Positions 50,795 through 62,500 of a stretch of 64,000 bases of DNA are shown one piece after another. Source of the stretch: CAYZAK01 sp964476445 (GTDB lineage: Bacteria; CG03; SLGR01; JAGXOG01); assembly GCA_964476445.1 (NCBI GenBank), contig CAYZAK010000001.1:1-64000 (forward strand), in the 5' to 3' direction. The position numbers and the translations under genes were made by a program. Under the pieces are notes generated by a model. The model was not told the DNA's origin, ran no database searches, and saw nothing but the letters and a program-made list of their open reading frames with translations. Each line of letters begins with the position of its first letter. Within the stretch, counting starts at the first letter, position 1.

Positions 50795-53700
50795 CTTATT
50801 ATCATCAGTTTACCGGTTTTCCGGTTCCCGCCGCTTTTTATATGATAGATATAAGTCCCGCTGGCCACAGTCGCTCCCCGGGTATTTTCCACCGGATACC
50901 AGTTGTAAATTCCCGGCTGGGGCGCCTGGGCGTCAGAATGTTTCAGCGTTTTAACCACCCGCCCGGAAAGAGTGTATATTTCAATTTCGCATTCTGCAGG
51001 CAGATATCTGAAAGTAATACCGTCCCGGGGGGCGCCAGTTGGCCTCTCGGACGGTTTATAGGGAACCGGATAGGGATGAGAGTCCTCCATATCGTAATTT
51101 CTTCCCCCCATTACCGTGTATACACTAAAATTTTTAAGAGGTGCGCTTACCCTGTTTTCTTTGATATTTACCTTCGATGAGATCGGAACCCATTTTTTAG
51201 AATTTTCGTCAAGGTAGTAAACTTTAAGAGTACTTTCCTTTACCGGGGGATTTAAACCGCTCCTTAAATATTTATCCTCGTAAAGTAAATCAGTATAGTC
51301 AAAAGTTATGGTTCCCAGATCTTCAAAAATTTGGTTTTGAGCTATCCCTTCAGTGGATCTGAAAATTACTTCAGTTGTAAATTCCTCAAACGGATAGTGA
51401 AACTTATCCCCCCAGGTCGCCTCAGCGTTATTTGCCGATATTACTTCCGAAACAGAGGCCAGCTGAGGTTCATTCTGGGGAATTTCTTCGGTGAACTCTA
51501 TACGGCCGGAAGAGGGAAACTGGCCCGGTTCAACGGTTACTCTTATTCTTCCCGATGGACTGACAAGGTGATTTCTGTCTTCGTTTTCCACGATAGTCCG
51601 GAAACTCCATTTAAAATCTTCATGCATGTTTATCCTGAAAAGGGAAATAATATTTTCAGAAGATACCTTTACCCTTATTTTAGAGTTGCCCGGCAGTGAC
51701 CGGGCGGGAGTAAAAGTTATTGAAGACATGACCACACCCTGCTCGGTTTCCCGGGGCTGGGCGTAATTTCCGGCCTGAACCGAACTGAAGTGAATTTCCC
51801 GGTTAACTTCATTTCCTTCGGAATCGTTAACCTGAATAACCCTTAGGGCGTCCGAAATTCCTTCGGGAAGTATAAACTGGTCAATATAAATTTCTATCCG
51901 GGCGGTGGTATTGTCCTTATTTTTATCCAGTATATGTTCAAGATCCTCAGGAAACACGGATACAATTCCGGGTCCTTCCTCTTCCTCGTCAATATCTATA
52001 AAAATATCAAAATTTTCTTCCGGATCCACCTTATTCCCCGACAGATCTCTTATTGTCCGGCTGCTGACATCAAGATAGAGCTTGTCATCATCCGCTTCCT
52101 CCCGCAAACTCCATATTATATTATGTTCTTCTTCGGGTATCCCTATATAAACACCCTTAGAATTCATCTCGCCGGTCTCTATAGTATAAATCTCGCCGGT
52201 AAACTCCCGTTTATTTTCGGTGGACGCATATATCGAAAGACCGTCCAGTTCTATGGTGGTGGAGGAAAGTTCCGGGGAAGTCCATACATCCATGTACTGG
52301 TTAAATTCAAGGAAAAGACGAATATCTCCCCCTATAATTTTATAGGTCGCCTCTTCCAACTGCGGTGAGGTCTCATCCCGGTGCCAGTTAATATCCTGTC
52401 TGAATAAAGCGGTGGCCCTTTTTATTGAGTAATTGCCGTGGGTATCTGCGGTGGCCGAAGATAAGATCCGAAGAAACGGTTCGCCTCCGGGGGGTTCCCC
52501 GGCGGCCCGGAAAGCGGCGTCCCACCGGGAAATTTTTTGGCGAAGATGTTTAGGTATAATAATTTCAACAGCCGAACCGGGGGGACCCACAGTACTGTAA
52601 TCGAATCCTACAAGAGAAACAGGATTCTCTAATGAGGTCGAACTTTTATATAATTCAATCTTTGTAATATCAGTTTTTTCTTTATCTAATTCAGGATGAG
52701 GCTCGTTCTCAAAACTTTCTCTTTTGAACTTTAAGTTCAATATAGATTCATCGTGTTCATAATAAGTACCGGTTATATCTAAAATTGGTCGGGAATTATT
52801 TATTAAAAATTCTTTGCTGGTTAATTTATAATCTATTCCGGGTATCCCGGACGAACCGTCATTTACGATTACCCTTAATTTTGTCTGTTCATTATAGGCC
52901 CCTTCTTCATCCTGTTGAGAAAGCCAGTTAAAAGTTACCGTGTTAGTACCGTATTCGGTAACGATATTTTTTATTTGATACTCTTCTTCCGGAGTAAATT
53001 CCACGTTCTCTTTCCCTTCAGTTACCGCCCCGGTAGAAGGTAAAGTTGCTTTTTGCCAGGGAGCATCCGGAGCAGTAGAATACTCCACTTTAAACCTTAC
53101 TTCGTAGTTAGATTCAGCCCCTACATCCACCTTTACTATTACTTCACCGGAACCGTCTCTTTTCTTATTCGGGGTTTTTGAAAAAACAGCAGACGGAGGG
53201 TCCCGGGTCAAAGCTGTAGTGGTGGCTGTTCGGCTTTCATACCCAAACTCATCATAAGCCCACAGACAACCCCAGTACCTGGTATCTCTTTGATGTTTCA
53301 GAGTTGTCGTTGATTGAGTATCTATATTTTTAAATTCTATAACCTCCGCTGTAGAAGTATCTCTGTATATTACATACTCATAACCTGAACTGGAATACCA
53401 TAATTCATACCGGTCAAAATTCGCTTCTACTGCCTTATCCCACGACCAGTCCATACTTGTTTCAATGGGATTTTCTATTTGTACATTACCTAAAACCGGG
53501 GAACTAATATCTACCGTAAAATCTGTATTATAACTAGCAGAAGTTTCATCTTTATGATCAGTAAACTTAAGCTGAACAGCGGTAATACTATAATCCTCAC
53601 CGGCGGCCGGTTCTAAATCTTCTTTTGCATTCCAGACAAAAGTATAGGTGGAAAACTCATTGTTAAAATTTAATTCCGGGCTGAACTTTTTATCTTTATA

Positions 53701-56466
53701 GGATGGAGCCATAATATAATTTTCTCCGGCGCCCAGCCAGAACTGGTTTCCATCCGGAACATAGGTGGAAATTTCCACGTCGTGATCTTTTCCTTCAAAC
53801 TCAATATCTACCAGTCCGGAACCATCCCTTCTCTGAGCCGCCGAAAGAATATTTACTTTGGGCGGATGATTGGTCTTTTTTACAGCTTTATATGAATAAC
53901 TATAATTTCCAAAATTATCGTACCCGAAAATAGAAAAATGGTAGGTGGTATCCGGGGTAAGACCCGAAACGGTCACCGAAGACCTGCCCCCGTAATAAAC
54001 AAAATCCAGAAATCCATACCCGGGATTATCTTTTGTAATACAGCCGTCGTAAAATTCCGGTTGATGATAGGGAGCTTCACCCGGCGAGGGATCCTCCAGC
54101 CAGAATATCTTGTACTCTCGAAAATTAGTATCCACGGCGGTATGAGTGCTTAAATCAAACTCTATACTCTGCCGGTCATAATTTTTTGTTGGCTCCGGGG
54201 GGCCGGGTTTTTGGGGATTTTTATTGTCCACCGTAAATGTGGAAGATACAACCGTGGTGGATGCACCGTGAATATCAAAAATAGTATATTTTATCCTGAT
54301 ATCCCCCTCAAAATTTTGGGGAAGATGCTGACCGGTTATCCAGGTGAAGGTACTCATCTCAAAATCCGATGTAGCCGGGTAGTAATGGTAATCGCTTTTT
54401 GAGTGGTCCCAGACTCCTTTTAAATTTTCATCCTCATCGGCTACCGGATGCCATTGGCCGGCCGGCGAAGTGGAGTATTTAAATCCGGTGAGGTAGCAAT
54501 CGTTAAATTCCAGATCCAACAATTCAAAATGGATATCCAGGTGGTACCTGTTATCCGCAATATATTCTAAAGGTTCATCTTCAAAGACAAAGTTTTTATC
54601 CCTCTGCTGAGCCCCGCTCCACATTCCTTCGGGCGGGGTATTTACTATCTGGCTGTCCGACCAGCCGCCTCGATTTTTAGCCGTATTTACAGCCTGAACC
54701 TGCCAGTAAAAAGTTCTTGAGGGTATATTGAGATAGACATAGGTGGACCGTCCAATATTCCCCCAGAACCCCCCCGACCTGTCGGTAGTTCCCATGGCCC
54801 CGGATATTACTGTCCAGGGTCCAAATTCTGATAAAGAACTTATCCGGATATTATAAGCAAGCTGACTTTCGCTAGTTTGGTAATCGTCGCCGGGACCCCA
54901 CTCAAGTTTTAGATGCCCCTCCTGAAAATCATAGGCCCCGTTAAACTCTCCTGAAGGGGGGGAAGGGGGTTCGTTTACCGGCCCGTCATTATTTACAAAA
55001 AATATATCGCTGTCTTCACGCAGGCCCCAGGTCATATCCAATCTGCTGTCATTTGTAAAATCATAAAGAATGGTAGACCGGGCCTCTTCATTATTATTAA
55101 AACTGTGGCCAAACATTTCAAACGTATCCTGACCCTCGACATATTTATACAGACGGTTATAATTATCTGAGTTTCCCGAAAAGTAGTCCATCATACCGTC
55201 TCCGGTAATATCCCCGGAGGAAACAGAATAACTGCTGTCCGTCTCCCAGGTTTCCCCGACCAACTCGAATTTACCGGATCCGTCGTTTATATAGTAAACA
55301 TCCGGTTCATTCTGTTCGTTTACCGCCACAAAATCCCATATCCCGTTTCCGTTGATATCGGTAACCGCCACTCCCCGGGTGTTGTCAGGCTGCTCACCGG
55401 TTATATCCTTTAAACTAAAATTACCTTCGCCGTCGTTTATAAAAATCCTGTTGGGCTCCCCGTCAGTACCCCCGTAATTCCCAGCTATAATATCCAGGTA
55501 GGAGTTCCCGTTGACATCGGCAAGGACCACCGAAAGAGTATTGTCAGCTGTTGGAACATCAGGCAACTCCTGCGGAGCACCGAATTTTCCTGTGCCGTCA
55601 TTAAAAAATATCCGGTTTTCTGAATTGTAAAGAGCCTCTACAAAATCCATGTGCCCGTTACGGTTTATATCCCCTACCGCTATGGCCCGGCTGGCCGTGT
55701 TGTGTCTTCCCAGCTCCCGGTCAAACTCGAAATTACCGTCACCGTCGTTCATATAAATTGCAATATCCCCGTAAGGGGTGACAGTCTCATTTATTATTAT
55801 AAGGTCCAAATATCCGTTGTTATTTAGATCAACCAGGGCTACCACGCGGGAATGAGTATCCTCAATGCTCTGGCTTAAACTGAACGAACCGGTCTGATCG
55901 TTAATATAGATATCCACCGTTCCTCTGTCGTGTCGGGCCAGTACTAGGTCTGTATAATCGTTGCCGTTTATATCCCCCGCGGCATGGCCTTTGTTAGAAC
56001 CCTCGCTCTCGTATTCAAAAATTTTTCGGCGTATAAAATGGTTCATTTCAAAAAATGCCGGAACAGAATAAGGGGAGACTTTATCCGCTTCATCCCAGGT
56101 TCTCACCGCCCAATAGTAGGTGGCGCTGGATTTTAGTTCCTCCTCTCCTCCGCCGGGAAGGCCGTAAGAGGTATAGGTATGGGTGGATTCCACCTTGGAG
56201 CTGTCCCAGCTATTCCCGGTACCCGTTTCCACATCCCCCAAATCTGTGGAGACAATTACCTGCCAGGCGCTCTGTTGGACCCCGGGATCGGGAATCCAGC
56301 TAAACTCAGGACGGGGTTCCTCTACACCACCAGGATTTCCCGGCTCAATCCAACCCTCAGTCCTCAGATCGTCAGGAGCTTCTACGGCCAGGGAAATCCC
56401 CGAAACCCATAATAACAAAACCGGAATTAATATTAACTTCTTTTTTATTTTTATTGTTAAATTCAC
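50791..56466 (-). CDS. Giant secreted protein with FG-GAP and fibronectin-like repeats
   Basis: I place the start at GTG 56466 because it gives a standard signal peptide (KIKKKLILIPVLLLWVSGISLA) and 1891 residues; a TTG at 56538 would add 24 residues before it. After a fibronectin-like domain come about seven FG-GAP/VCBS repeats with calcium-type loops (DINGNDYTD, DLNNNGYLD, DINRNGHMD, DVNGNSYLD). Then follow many fibronectin type III-like and Ig-like domains, and a C-terminal FlgD-like domain of about 80 residues ending in 'YIYHIKSGGNRKTGKLMIIR'. Such ends act as sorting signals in type 9 systems; here that role is inferred. It is probably displayed on the cell surface and may bind ligands or other cells. 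Confidence 0.75.
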   Translation of the reverse strand: MNLTIKIKKKLILIPVLLLWVSGISLAVEAPDDLRTEGWIEPGNPGGVEEPRPEFSWIPDPGVQQSAWQVIVSTDLGDVETGTGNSWDSSKVESTHTYTSYGLPGGGEEELKSSATYYWAVRTWDEADKVSPYSVPAFFEMNHFIRRKIFEYESEGSNKGHAAGDINGNDYTDLVLARHDRGTVDIYINDQTGSFSLSQSIEDTHSRVVALVDLNNNGYLDLIIINETVTPYGDIAIYMNDGDGNFEFDRELGRHNTASRAIAVGDINRNGHMDFVEALYNSENRIFFNDGTGKFGAPQELPDVPTADNTLSVVLADVNGNSYLDIIAGNYGGTDGEPNRIFINDGEGNFSLKDITGEQPDNTRGVAVTDINGNGIWDFVAVNEQNEPDVYYINDGSGKFELVGETWETDSSYSVSSGDITGDGMMDYFSGNSDNYNRLYKYVEGQDTFEMFGHSFNNNEEARSTILYDFTNDSRLDMTWGLREDSDIFFVNNDGPVNEPPSPPSGEFNGAYDFQEGHLKLEWGPGDDYQTSESQLAYNIRISSLSEFGPWTVISGAMGTTDRSGGFWGNIGRSTYVYLNIPSRTFYWQVQAVNTAKNRGGWSDSQIVNTPPEGMWSGAQQRDKNFVFEDEPLEYIADNRYHLDIHFELLDLEFNDCYLTGFKYSTSPAGQWHPVADEDENLKGVWDHSKSDYHYYPATSDFEMSTFTWITGQHLPQNFEGDIRIKYTIFDIHGASTTVVSSTFTVDNKNPQKPGPPEPTKNYDRQSIEFDLSTHTAVDTNFREYKIFWLEDPSPGEAPYHQPEFYDGCITKDNPGYGFLDFVYYGGRSSVTVSGLTPDTTYHFSIFGYDNFGNYSYSYKAVKKTNHPPKVNILSAAQRRDGSGLVDIEFEGKDHDVEISTYVPDGNQFWLGAGENYIMAPSYKDKKFSPELNFNNEFSTYTFVWNAKEDLEPAAGEDYSITAVQLKFTDHKDETSASYNTDFTVDISSPVLGNVQIENPIETSMDWSWDKAVEANFDRYELWYSSSGYEYVIYRDTSTAEVIEFKNIDTQSTTTLKHQRDTRYWGCLWAYDEFGYESRTATTTALTRDPPSAVFSKTPNKKRDGSGEVIVKVDVGAESNYEVRFKVEYSTAPDAPWQKATLPSTGAVTEGKENVEFTPEEEYQIKNIVTEYGTNTVTFNWLSQQDEEGAYNEQTKLRVIVNDGSSGIPGIDYKLTSKEFLINNSRPILDITGTYYEHDESILNLKFKRESFENEPHPELDKEKTDITKIELYKSSTSLENPVSLVGFDYSTVGPPGSAVEIIIPKHLRQKISRWDAAFRAAGEPPGGEPFLRILSSATADTHGNYSIKRATALFRQDINWHRDETSPQLEEATYKIIGGDIRLFLEFNQYMDVWTSPELSSTTIELDGLSIYASTENKREFTGEIYTIETGEMNSKGVYIGIPEEEHNIIWSLREEADDDKLYLDVSSRTIRDLSGNKVDPEENFDIFIDIDEEEEGPGIVSVFPEDLEHILDKNKDNTTARIEIYIDQFILPEGISDALRVIQVNDSEGNEVNREIHFSSVQAGNYAQPRETEQGVVMSSITFTPARSLPGNSKIRVKVSSENIISLFRINMHEDFKWSFRTIVENEDRNHLVSPSGRIRVTVEPGQFPSSGRIEFTEEIPQNEPQLASVSEVISANNAEATWGDKFHYPFEEFTTEVIFRSTEGIAQNQIFEDLGTITFDYTDLLYEDKYLRSGLNPPVKESTLKVYYLDENSKKWVPISSKVNIKENRVSAPLKNFSVYTVMGGRNYDMEDSHPYPVPYKPSERPTGAPRDGITFRYLPAECEIEIYTLSGRVVKTLKHSDAQAPQPGIYNWYPVENTRGATVASGTYIYHIKSGGNRKTGKLMIIR

Positions 56467-56574
56467 CTGATTATCCAAAATATAATCTCTTTTTTCTCTT
56501 AACCTAGATATTATGTCAAATACGCCAAATATATTCAACCGGCCGGATTATGGGAAGATTCTTTGGGTCTTAAT

Positions 56575-59500
56575 TTACCTTATTATGGCTATCCGCCGGG
56601 TCTTTTCCACCGTTCCTTCGTCGGATTTTACCACTATTCGGGCCAGGTACCCACCTTTAGCCACGTCCTGACCCCGCTCGTTTACGGCGTACCAGGGGAA
56701 ACTGTTGTGTCCCTGCCGACCGCCGTTCTCCCCGGCGTCAAATTCCCAGTATTTAACCAGATACCCCATCATATCGTACAGATATACTTCAACATTGGCG
56801 TCCTGATTAAGAATGTAGGTTATCTTAGTCTTCTCGGCGCCCAAATCAAACCGGGCGGGATTGGGATAGTTGGATACCTCGCTTACAACCTCATCGGGCA
56901 TTCCGGTAACCGCAGGTTCGGAAATTTCCGACCACGGTCCCCAGTTTCCGGCGTTATCCCGGGCCCTTACCCGGTAGTAATAGAAATGGCCGGGATCTTT
57001 TTCTTCAATGAAATAACTGTTATTATCCGAAGAAACATAAGCTACTGTCTGCCAGTCAGGTGAAGTATCTCTTCTTTCCTGAACTTCATACCGGGCGACC
57101 CCGCTTTCCGTTTCCGAAGCATCGTCCTGGGCGTCATCCCAGCTTACGTTATAAGAGACCATGGGTTTATCCTGTCTTTGCTGATCGGGAACGGGTTTAC
57201 CGGGTTCGGTCGGCGGATTCAGATCCACTCTGAAACTAGCTTCCCCGTGCCCCGGCGACCAGACCACGTTGCCTTCGTCATCCTGGGATGCTGTTCTTAC
57301 ACGGAAAGTATAAATTTCACCGTGTCTTAAAGATAATCCGTGTAAAGTAGCTTCGGCCGAAGACCATCCCTCGGAATCGGACGTTTTACCCAGGTCTCTA
57401 AATTCGGCACCGGCGGCAGAATAAAGATTATGGGTAATACCTTCTTCAGAAGTGGTATGAGATCTCCAGTTGGCACGGACCGTAGTGGGAGAATTTATCC
57501 ACTCTTCCACGTCTACCTCCGGTATAGTGGGAGCATACTCGTTTCTTATGAGCATGGCCGCCACTTCAAAAAACGGTTCCTTTTTCTCTCCGGTAATTAT
57601 TCTCTGCTGGGGAGTTATATTTAAATTTGTGGTTATATCCGACTCCAGTCGGAGACCGATTAATCCGTTCACCCGAGCGGCGTGAGCAACATCAAAAGTC
57701 AGGTAATAGATCTGATACTGAGCGGTTATCACATTACCAGTAGTTAAATCTATCCTGGCCGCGCCGGCTTCAAAAATGTCATCGCCGGAAGTTACAAGCA
57801 TATCTTTAACCGGGTCGAACTCCCCGTCTCCGGTGGTATCCCGGTACATCTTTATAATGTCTATACCGGTATCGTCAAGATCGCCGGTTTTTAAAAACCG
57901 AAGATAATTCAAAGTGGGTCCACCATCGGCGCCGGCTGCGGTTTGGGTCGCCACCCGGACTCTGAATTCAGCCATGGTTACATCCCTCTCATTCTGTCTG
58001 GCCCCCGCCGGAGAAACATCCACCGGCTCAAAATCAATTTTAATCGGATCTATAAAGGCTTCTTCGCTTTCTACAGGGTAAATCTCAGGTTGTTCGGCAA
58101 TCTCATTGTTACCGCTGATTGAGAATATTCCGGGAGAAGTAATCCGGGAGCCGGGGGCATGCTCCGGTTCAGCTTCCACTGCAATATCGTAAACAATAAA
58201 GTACCGTCTTGCCCGCGAACCTATAGTCTGTATGTGTTCTTTAGGGAAGGTTATATTCACATCTCTTCCTTCAGAAAAAACTTCTGTGGAAAGAGTTATC
58301 AACCGGTCCGCTCCGGGTTCAAAAATACCGTTATTGTTGGAGTCATAGTATATCTTAACCGCTTTAATATCATCTATTATGCTTTCACCGGTAAGTTCTA
58401 TTCTAACCCCGTACCAGTCGGCTTCGGCAGAAGGTATATAGGGATCCGGATTTCTGGTGGTAAGAGTGAACTGGTCCATAAGGACATCGCCCTCTCCCTG
58501 GACAACCCGGGCAGGGGTCGGAGGACGTCCGTCCGCATCCCTTTCGGGAGTTAACCGTATAATATCTTCAAATTCGGTTATTTGGGCCAGCGAAGTAGTG
58601 AAATCACCCTCATCAAATTCTATCCAGTCATTATTAATTCCCGGTTGGGACATATTCTCATCCACCGTAGATTCCCATAGCTGTTCCTGATATTCAACCA
58701 CATCTCCTATCTGATAAGCCTCTTCTTCCTCTTCCGGTTCGCTCCACCGGGAATAATTTCTCCATCTCACTTCATCCCAGTCCCCAACATACCTAAAGTC
58801 ATCGGTATTGAAACGTATTCCAACCTCTCTTCCCACGCGGGCCTGGTTGGACATTTCAAGGACAATAAAATATCTTTGAGGATTGGTATCTATTGTCTGA
58901 TAATTCTCTTCCCTGAAATTGAGTTCGCAAACCCCGTCCACAAAAATATTCATGGCGTCGCTTACAAGTTCGGCGGTTTCCGGGTCAAAGACTCCTTCAT
59001 CCTGGGTATCTTTGTAAATTCTGGCGCTGGAAATATCCGGGTCGGCGGCGTCTCCCTCTAAATGTATATCCATCCCGGTCCATATAGATGCATGGGCATC
59101 GGTCTCCAGCACAATTGTACCGGCCAGAAGTCTGCCGTAAGGATTGTCTTCAATTTCTTCGTATTCAATTTCTCCTTCCTCATAAAGGTCCCTTAAATGC
59201 TGAAAATACCGTACACTGTCTCCCTGAACTACTCTGAGCATTTCCCGGTCATCGGGAGTTACTATCATGGTATCCTCTGTGGGATCAATCTGAATATGTC
59301 TGGTCTCAAATTCTATATCATCCACGGCATGAGGATAAGCTACCGTGAAGTATCCCCGGTCTCCGATTCTTAACCCCACTTCACTGTTATTGTCAGCGTC
59401 AGCGGAAATATCGGCTACTATAAACCAGAAGTTTTCCTCATCTGACCTAATAATCTGACTTCCATATTGGTCGGTAAAATTCAGATTGACAAATCCGTCC

Positions 59501-62500
59501 CGAACTTCGCCTTCGGCCACCAGTTCATCCACATCCGGAGTGAACGGAGGTTCTTCCCCGGGGTCATGGGGGGACTCGTTCCGGTAAACAGCAACCCGGG
59601 AAAAATCGCTGTCTCTGGAATAATCGTTGCCCACTCTACGCAATCTCAATCCCTCCCAATCCACGTGGTAACCGTCAACTTCCATATCCAGTGTGGCCAT
59701 GTGAACATCTCTTGTCCCCTGAAATTCACGGACCGGAGCTTTGTCTGCAGGATCCACAGTTACTAAACTGGGCGAAGCTATTATAGTGGAAACCTGAGTG
59801 ATATAAGGCAGATTTTCGTCGCTCATAGTATTGGGAGAAGATATGGAAAAATTAGCCTGTTCATTAATAGACAGCTGAATAGTTCTATCAGGTACAGCGT
59901 GACGATCCAGGTCCAGGGAAATGATAAATGATTTGGGCAGAGGCTCAAAGCTGCCGTCAGGTTCGCCTAACATCTGGGCTTTATCTTCAGGTATCCTAAT
60001 CCGGCATACTCCTTCGGTAAACCTGTTCCCGGTAGATATTCTTACATCACCGGTATTAATCCGGCCGGTCAGATCTTTATCCCACCACAGGGTGACGTTT
60101 TCTATGTCCTCATCGGAGGCGGTACCCTCCTGGAAAAGTACCAGGGCGGGTTCATTTTCTGCTTCGTTATCCATCCAGTGAGCATAAGAAATTTTTGTTT
60201 CAAAATTAAGCCGTAAAGTGGGCATATCAGTTCTGTTCTGGATAAAAAGCCCGTCCTGTACCCCGGTATCCGGATCGGTAATCTGGTAAGAAATATCCGT
60301 GGGCTCGACAGTAACGGTATCCGGATAGGGATTCACTATTTTTTCAGAAACATCAATTGGAATCTGAGCATCTGAAACCTGATTGGGATCCGTCACAGTA
60401 AAATAATCCGTATCGGCTATTCTTATACCCAGTGATTCATCTTCCGGAGCGTAAGGATTAAGATCTATAGTCACCAGATAACGCCTTGGATAACCTGGAG
60501 TTCCACTGTCTCTTATATCCTGGTGGTTGTCTTCGTCAAATTCCATAAAAGTTGTCGAAGAACTGAATACGTCGGCTCCCTCTGATATAAGCCTATCTGC
60601 CAGTCCCGTGGGACTATTGGTAGTGGTATTAACCACCGGCTGGCCGGCAGCGTCCGTAGAACCGGATACCCACCACCAGACCTTGACTGCGTCAACCCAT
60701 TCATCGGTAAGGGACCCGGTCTTATCCACCCGGAGACCGGTCCATATTACTGAGTTTGCATCCGAACGTAAATCCAGTATTGAATATGCAGCGTTCCGGG
60801 CACCCTGTCTTATATTGCCCATTGTAGAATCTCTGGCTATAAGCAAAGTATCTTCGGTGGGCTGAATCTCAGGCTGGGGTGTATCTTCATCCGCAGGCAT
60901 AGGAGCGGGAAAGGTATCTTCTTCACCGGGATCCTGAACCCCGTCTCTGTTTTTATCGTTAAAATCCAGAACTCTGTTTTCTCCTTCATCGTCCCTGGCT
61001 ATAACTCTGTCGGGAGAATCAATCCTTATACCCACTTCTGCTCCCGGAGTGGCCGCAGGGTCAAAATCTAGAGCCACAAAATAGGTCTGGGTAGACTCTC
61101 TTATGGTCTGGGGCCGTTTTTCAAATTCTCCGTCCACGTAGTGCCCTATATCAATCATAGCCACTCCTTCTATTTCGGCACCGAACCTATCGTGACCGGA
61201 ACTAATAATTTCATCGGCTAAGGGTTTAAAATCCTTATCTCCCGTCGCGTCCCGGAAAATTTTTATAGCCCGGATATCGTCATCACTAACTCCGTCTCCA
61301 CGCAGGGTAACTCTTAACTCAGTCCAGTCAATAGTATACCTGGTGGTAACCATATCGAAGGCCATAAAACCTACATCTTCTTCAGCCTGTCTTACCGTAT
61401 CGGTATCTTTTATAAGAGACCAGGACGGCATAACAATATCTCCGGGCGCAATTCTCACCGTAACTGTGGGAGTATTAATATCAAAGTTATTGTCAGCTAC
61501 TTCGGTACCTCTCCATCTTCCGGAGGCTGAAAAATATCTTTTTTCCCAGTGCAGGTTCAGGTAGTTATCCGGTTCGGCGTCATAGGCCATATCCACGGTT
61601 ATAAAATAGTGTCTGGCACTTTGACCTATATATTGGGGATGACCGGTATTTTCCTCCAGATCCAGTATGGCAAACCCGTTCTGAAAAGTTCCCGAAGAGA
61701 GCAAAGTTTCCGGAGACGAACCATCAAGATTATTGGGGTCGTCCGGTTCCGGCGGAGTAAATGCTCCGTCACCGTCATCCAGCCATATTCTGACAGCTAT
61801 TACATCTTCATCGGGAACCGTACCTTCCAGATCCACCCTCATTTCCGACCATTCGGCAGTTCCGGTGGTGGTAAAAATATCCAGCCGGTCCATTAAAGCG
61901 TTTGTATGATCCTGGAAAAGATCGTCAACGGTCATTCTTTCCCCGGTCATTGCGTCCGTGTAGGGCCGTACTATGGCCCCGGTCACGGTAAGCTCATCGG
62001 ATTCGCCGTATATTGTATCGTCTTCTGAATCGGTCATCTGTATAACTATGGGCTCAACCCCCACCGCTTCGTCGGTAACTACATCGGCTCTTATTTCAGC
62101 GGTCAGTTCGCCGGGCTCCCAGAATTCGTGCCCCACCGAATTTGCAAAATCATAAGTTTCCGTCTGGCTTCCGTCTATCGTAAATATAGGACGTCTCTCC
62201 TCGGGATAACCGGGCGCTACTATATTAAAGGTAGCCTTTCCCACATAGTAATGCCAGGTATCCGTTGAACCATAAGGTTTATTGGGATCCGGATGTCCGG
62301 ATGCATGGTTCCCGTAGGTATCCTTCGCGGTTATGTCCACTCCTTTATTCCGGTACACTGTAGCGTAATTGTTATCATGTAAATCCAGTTCAAACTCCAC
62401 CGGATCGGCCGGATATACGTTTACAACCTGGCTGGCCTCTTCCCAGCCCCGGTAAGGATCTTCGGATACCGTGACCTTATTTTTGCCCGCCACACGCGAG

